From contig NC_052474.1 in the NCBI RefSeq assembly GCF_009730915.1, positions 5,243,501-5,307,500 on the forward strand: a stretch of DNA of 64,000 bases, read 5' to 3'. Under the pieces are notes generated by a model, which saw only the letters and a list, made by a program, of their open reading frames with translations, did not search any database and was not told where the DNA came from. Each line of letters begins with the position of its first letter. Within the stretch, counting starts at the first letter, position 1. Shown here in pieces: positions 61,201 through 64,000 of this stretch. The position numbers and the translations under genes were made by a program. The stretch comes from Dioscorea cayenensis subsp. rotundata (taxonomy: Eukaryota > Streptophyta > Magnoliopsida > Dioscoreales > Dioscoreaceae).

Positions 61201-64000
61201 ACGTCCCTTCAGATCGGCAGCCAATTTTTCTGCCACACGTGAACTTCCTGTGAAGAGAGTCATTTGTAGGTTTGCCTGTCAATGCAACATCAGAATGCCA
61301 TATGAATCATACTCAAGAACATATAATGGGAAAACTAATCTTAAAATATTTTCTGATTTATTTTTCTACAAAATGATCTTTATTGAGAAATAGAACAATT
61401 AACCACAGTTCTAAAATGTTCAACCTGGCATATGTATACCAACCATGGATTGAAGAACTTCCCTTTGGATATTTGTGCATTAAGGTCATCCTCATGATGA
61501 CAATGACACAACATAATAAGGGAATCATTACGGAGTTTACCGTCTTTGCAATGCCTAGTCGCTTTGAAGAGTTAAATATAGCACAAGGTGATCCTAGGGT
61601 GATACTATGTTTAGAAAGAATAAGCTCTCCTACATTTTCCAGTTGCCTACTTCTTTCAAAAGACTCTCCCCTTTATTAAAAATACCTCATTGTAGTAGTT
61701 TGAATTATTGATACTGGAACTTAATCTAAAAAGGTTTCTGTAAACATCTATAACAAATACTGCTGAAAACTACTTAAAAGAAGCACATAGAAATTTCAGA
61801 AAGAAAAGGTGCAAAACAAAAGGTTGTGAGGACATTAGAAAACTTTAGGAATACGCTGAAGAAATTTAGACTAGATAAGAGAAAAAAATTCAAAGCAGAT
61901 AAACAGAATAAACTCATGTTAAAAATTATGCCAACAGAATGACATTGATGGCGTGTGTACATTTACATTTTAAATCATGGAAATTTGCATGTTTAATTTA
62001 TAATAGATACAGAATGCAATGATATCTAGTCTCAGTTGCCTATCACAGTATATTATGTATTAGAGTACTTCAAAGTTTAAACAACCTTCAAGAGGAACCT
62101 GTTCATTGTTATACCATCAGCATTAATGAAGTCAGTGTCTTCCTTTGGCAGCCCACATTCATGGAGCAAACGAAGCATCTGCTCCATCACTATGCTTACC
62201 TATATAGCCAACATTAACACAGATTGAGATTAACTAAGAAACAATCATTTGTTGAATTGATTCAAATACATGTGTTTTCAGTGCTGACATACACAAAAAA
62301 TAAAAAGTTTGAACATGTCACTGTAGAAGAATGCAATGCTGCCATGCTTCCTGGATTAATCACCATTATTAGCAAATATCTCTTGTGCTTGCAAATCACT
62401 TTTAAATTCTTAAAATAAAATCCATTTAGTAAGAAGGTATGACATACATGGCCCTCCCCTGCAGTTTAGAGCTATTAAATAGTAATAAACTTTAAAAAAA
62501 AAAAAAATCACGAACAATCTTAAATTTGCCAACACATCACAGGACCAGTCATGGCAGGTAAACCAATAAAATGTCAAAAGCATGTGGAACATGATCTAAG
62601 CATGCATGTGCAGACCTTGCTATCAACTTTGAGAATTGGTTTATTGCCCATATAAAGCGCACCCATCAACTGCAGCAGAGGAATCTCTAATGGAAAATTG
62701 AATGGAGTAACGATAGCAACCTGCATAAATAACAATAAAAATTTCACATACTTTCTGGATCTCACTTGATATCTCTCATTGGTAACACCAAAAGAAAAAA
62801 AGGAATATTAAGAAGAAAGATATAAATATTTTCATTGACATTTATTTATAGGAGATTGACAAACCAAATTTATCAGAAAATAAGACTTACAGGACCATAT
62901 GGCCAACGATAGCCATGGCTTTGTTGCCCAAGATGGTTGCCAGGCACAGCAAAGGACCGTGCAAGGAACCGCACCTGTGATAAGGGGTAAATACATCAAA
63001 ACAATACAAGTTATACTGCATTTAGGCCATTAAAAAAATCCACTTAATAAAATGAACCATCCAATGTGGACATGTACACTGATCAATACCATAGTTCTTG
63101 TGCTTCAAGCACATAAGGGTAGTAAGATCAGGATCTTTTCTTTACCTGATCTCCAGAAAAATTTTCCAAAAATTTTTGAGAAACAGTTACTTCAGCTAAT
63201 GCTTGATTGTAGCTTTTCGGAGAAACTCTTTGAATAAGTCTTGTGAAGAAATCAGAGACCTGGTAACATGGTTGAGATGAGAGAGATTTCAGGTCACACT
63301 GTGACATATGTTGATGGGGAGATTAAGGACAAGATAATAGGTGTGCATGAAAGCCAAGAAAAATTTATTGCTACTCTATGGCTACTTCATTGTTAAGATA
63401 AAAAGTGTTACAAGAGAAGGCTACCTCTGGTTGAGCAAGCATGTTGGCAGCTTTTGCGGAAATATCACCATACATAACATATCTACAAAAGATAATTATA
63501 TAAATTAGCTCAAACTAGATTTTTACCTTTTCAGACAAATCAAAAATAGAATCCAAGGACGGGTAATTGTCCTCTACGTTTTGAGGGGGCATATTTTTTT
63601 TTTAAAAAAAAAAGAAGCAAAAAAGGCATCAAAACTCAAGCCTTCAGAGTTGATGAAGTTGGACTGTATACTTCTGAGAAAAGGTGGCGATGAACTAAAT
63701 GCTCATAGACTTTTACAGAACAAAAATTTTATGCAAGAGAAATAACTGACAAGTGCCACATACCAATTATAATTTTTCTAATTTGTAGTCATAGCCCACA
63801 AATCGATTTGAAATTCATAGTGGGACTAACTCTAGCAAGGATTATAATGAAAGCTCCATTTTAGCTTGTGGTTTGAAGTTATTTTTCCTATGAAACAGAG
63901 ACCTCATATCAGAGTGGAGAAAACAAACCTCTCTGGTGATCTAAGTGGGTTATGGAGGCCGTATTTTGGACATTTGGATAAACTTTCCACAAATGGCTGC
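58272..64000 (-). CDS. P5CDH: Delta-1-pyrroline-5-carboxylate dehydrogenase (ALDH12), 5' end missing
   Basis: Minus strand, exons in order of translation: 63929-64000 (continues outside), 63425-63482, 63146-63259, 62891-62974, 62616-62720, 62086-62199, 61144-61275, 60954-61043, 60361-60450, 59353-59562, 58872-58982, 58526-58605, 58272-58410. All join in frame and match plant ALDH12A from about QPFVESLSKCPKYGL to the C-terminus WELPPPT. This mitochondrial NAD-dependent enzyme oxidises P5C/glutamate semialdehyde to glutamate, the second step of proline breakdown. Signatures: VTPFNFPLEIPLLQLMGAL, the TGSSRVAEKLAADLKGR region, the catalytic-cysteine motif CSGQKCSAQS, and KEIFGPF-like REIFGPFQ. 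The intron after 58872 starts with GC instead of GT (GC-AG intron). The N-terminal targeting peptide and first exons lie beyond the window. Confidence 0.95.

Overview
This window is nuclear DNA of a flowering plant. The genes have many short introns with GT-AG borders, the spacers are AT-rich and full of (AT)n tracts, and every recognisable protein is plant-like (Ran, V-ATPase subunit d, P5C dehydrogenase, DUF642, AP2/ANT-type factor, DNMT2, Agenet-ENT protein, receptor-like kinase). The low GC of spacers and introns argues against a grass, but the sequence does not allow a species call. One assembly gap of exactly 1000 N lies at 44840-45839.

Layout. 1-3337: gene-poor, with a decayed MITE. 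3338-4642 (-): intronless receptor-like kinase. 5.5-7.0 kb: two SINE-like insertions. 7159-9746 (+): DNMT2, 10 exons. 10450-11857 (+): small single-pass membrane protein, 2 exons. 13.4-16.3 kb (+): Agenet/ENT-domain gene, with a three-copy repeat just upstream of its TATA box. 19368-21674 (-): Ran GTPase, 8 coding exons. 22.1-22.6 kb: hAT-like element. 23790-29702 (+): decayed Ty1/copia retrotransposon. 30036-33189 (-): DUF642 cell-wall protein with three G-boxes upstream. 33.9-48.3 kb: about 14 kb without a recognisable gene, holding a Harbinger-like MITE, a cluster of TGGGCY promoter motifs, a Mutator-type MITE with a perfect 9-bp target duplication, the gap and a hAT relative. 48335-50551 (-): two-domain AP2 factor, 7 exons. 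51.0-52.8 kb: a SINE with a 13-bp target duplication and a Stowaway MITE. 53589-57450 (+): V-ATPase subunit d, 10 exons. 58272-64000 (-): P5C dehydrogenase (ALDH12), last 14 exons, 5' end outside the window.

Most genes are unrelated housekeeping, signalling or developmental loci. The one arrangement of note is that V-ATPase d and P5CDH converge tail to tail with a short spacer. I joined exons by hand using splice dinucleotides, reading phase and remembered family conservation. The totals come out in frame at the expected family lengths (Ran 221 aa, VHA-d 351 aa, DNMT2 406 aa, DUF642 protein 369 aa, AP2 factor 429 aa).

I found no convincing previously undescribed system. The best leads are a SINE family with one copy just upstream of DNMT2, the triplicated promoter repeat of the Agenet-ENT gene, the orphan TGGGCY cluster, and several cleanly delimited non-autonomous DNA transposons.
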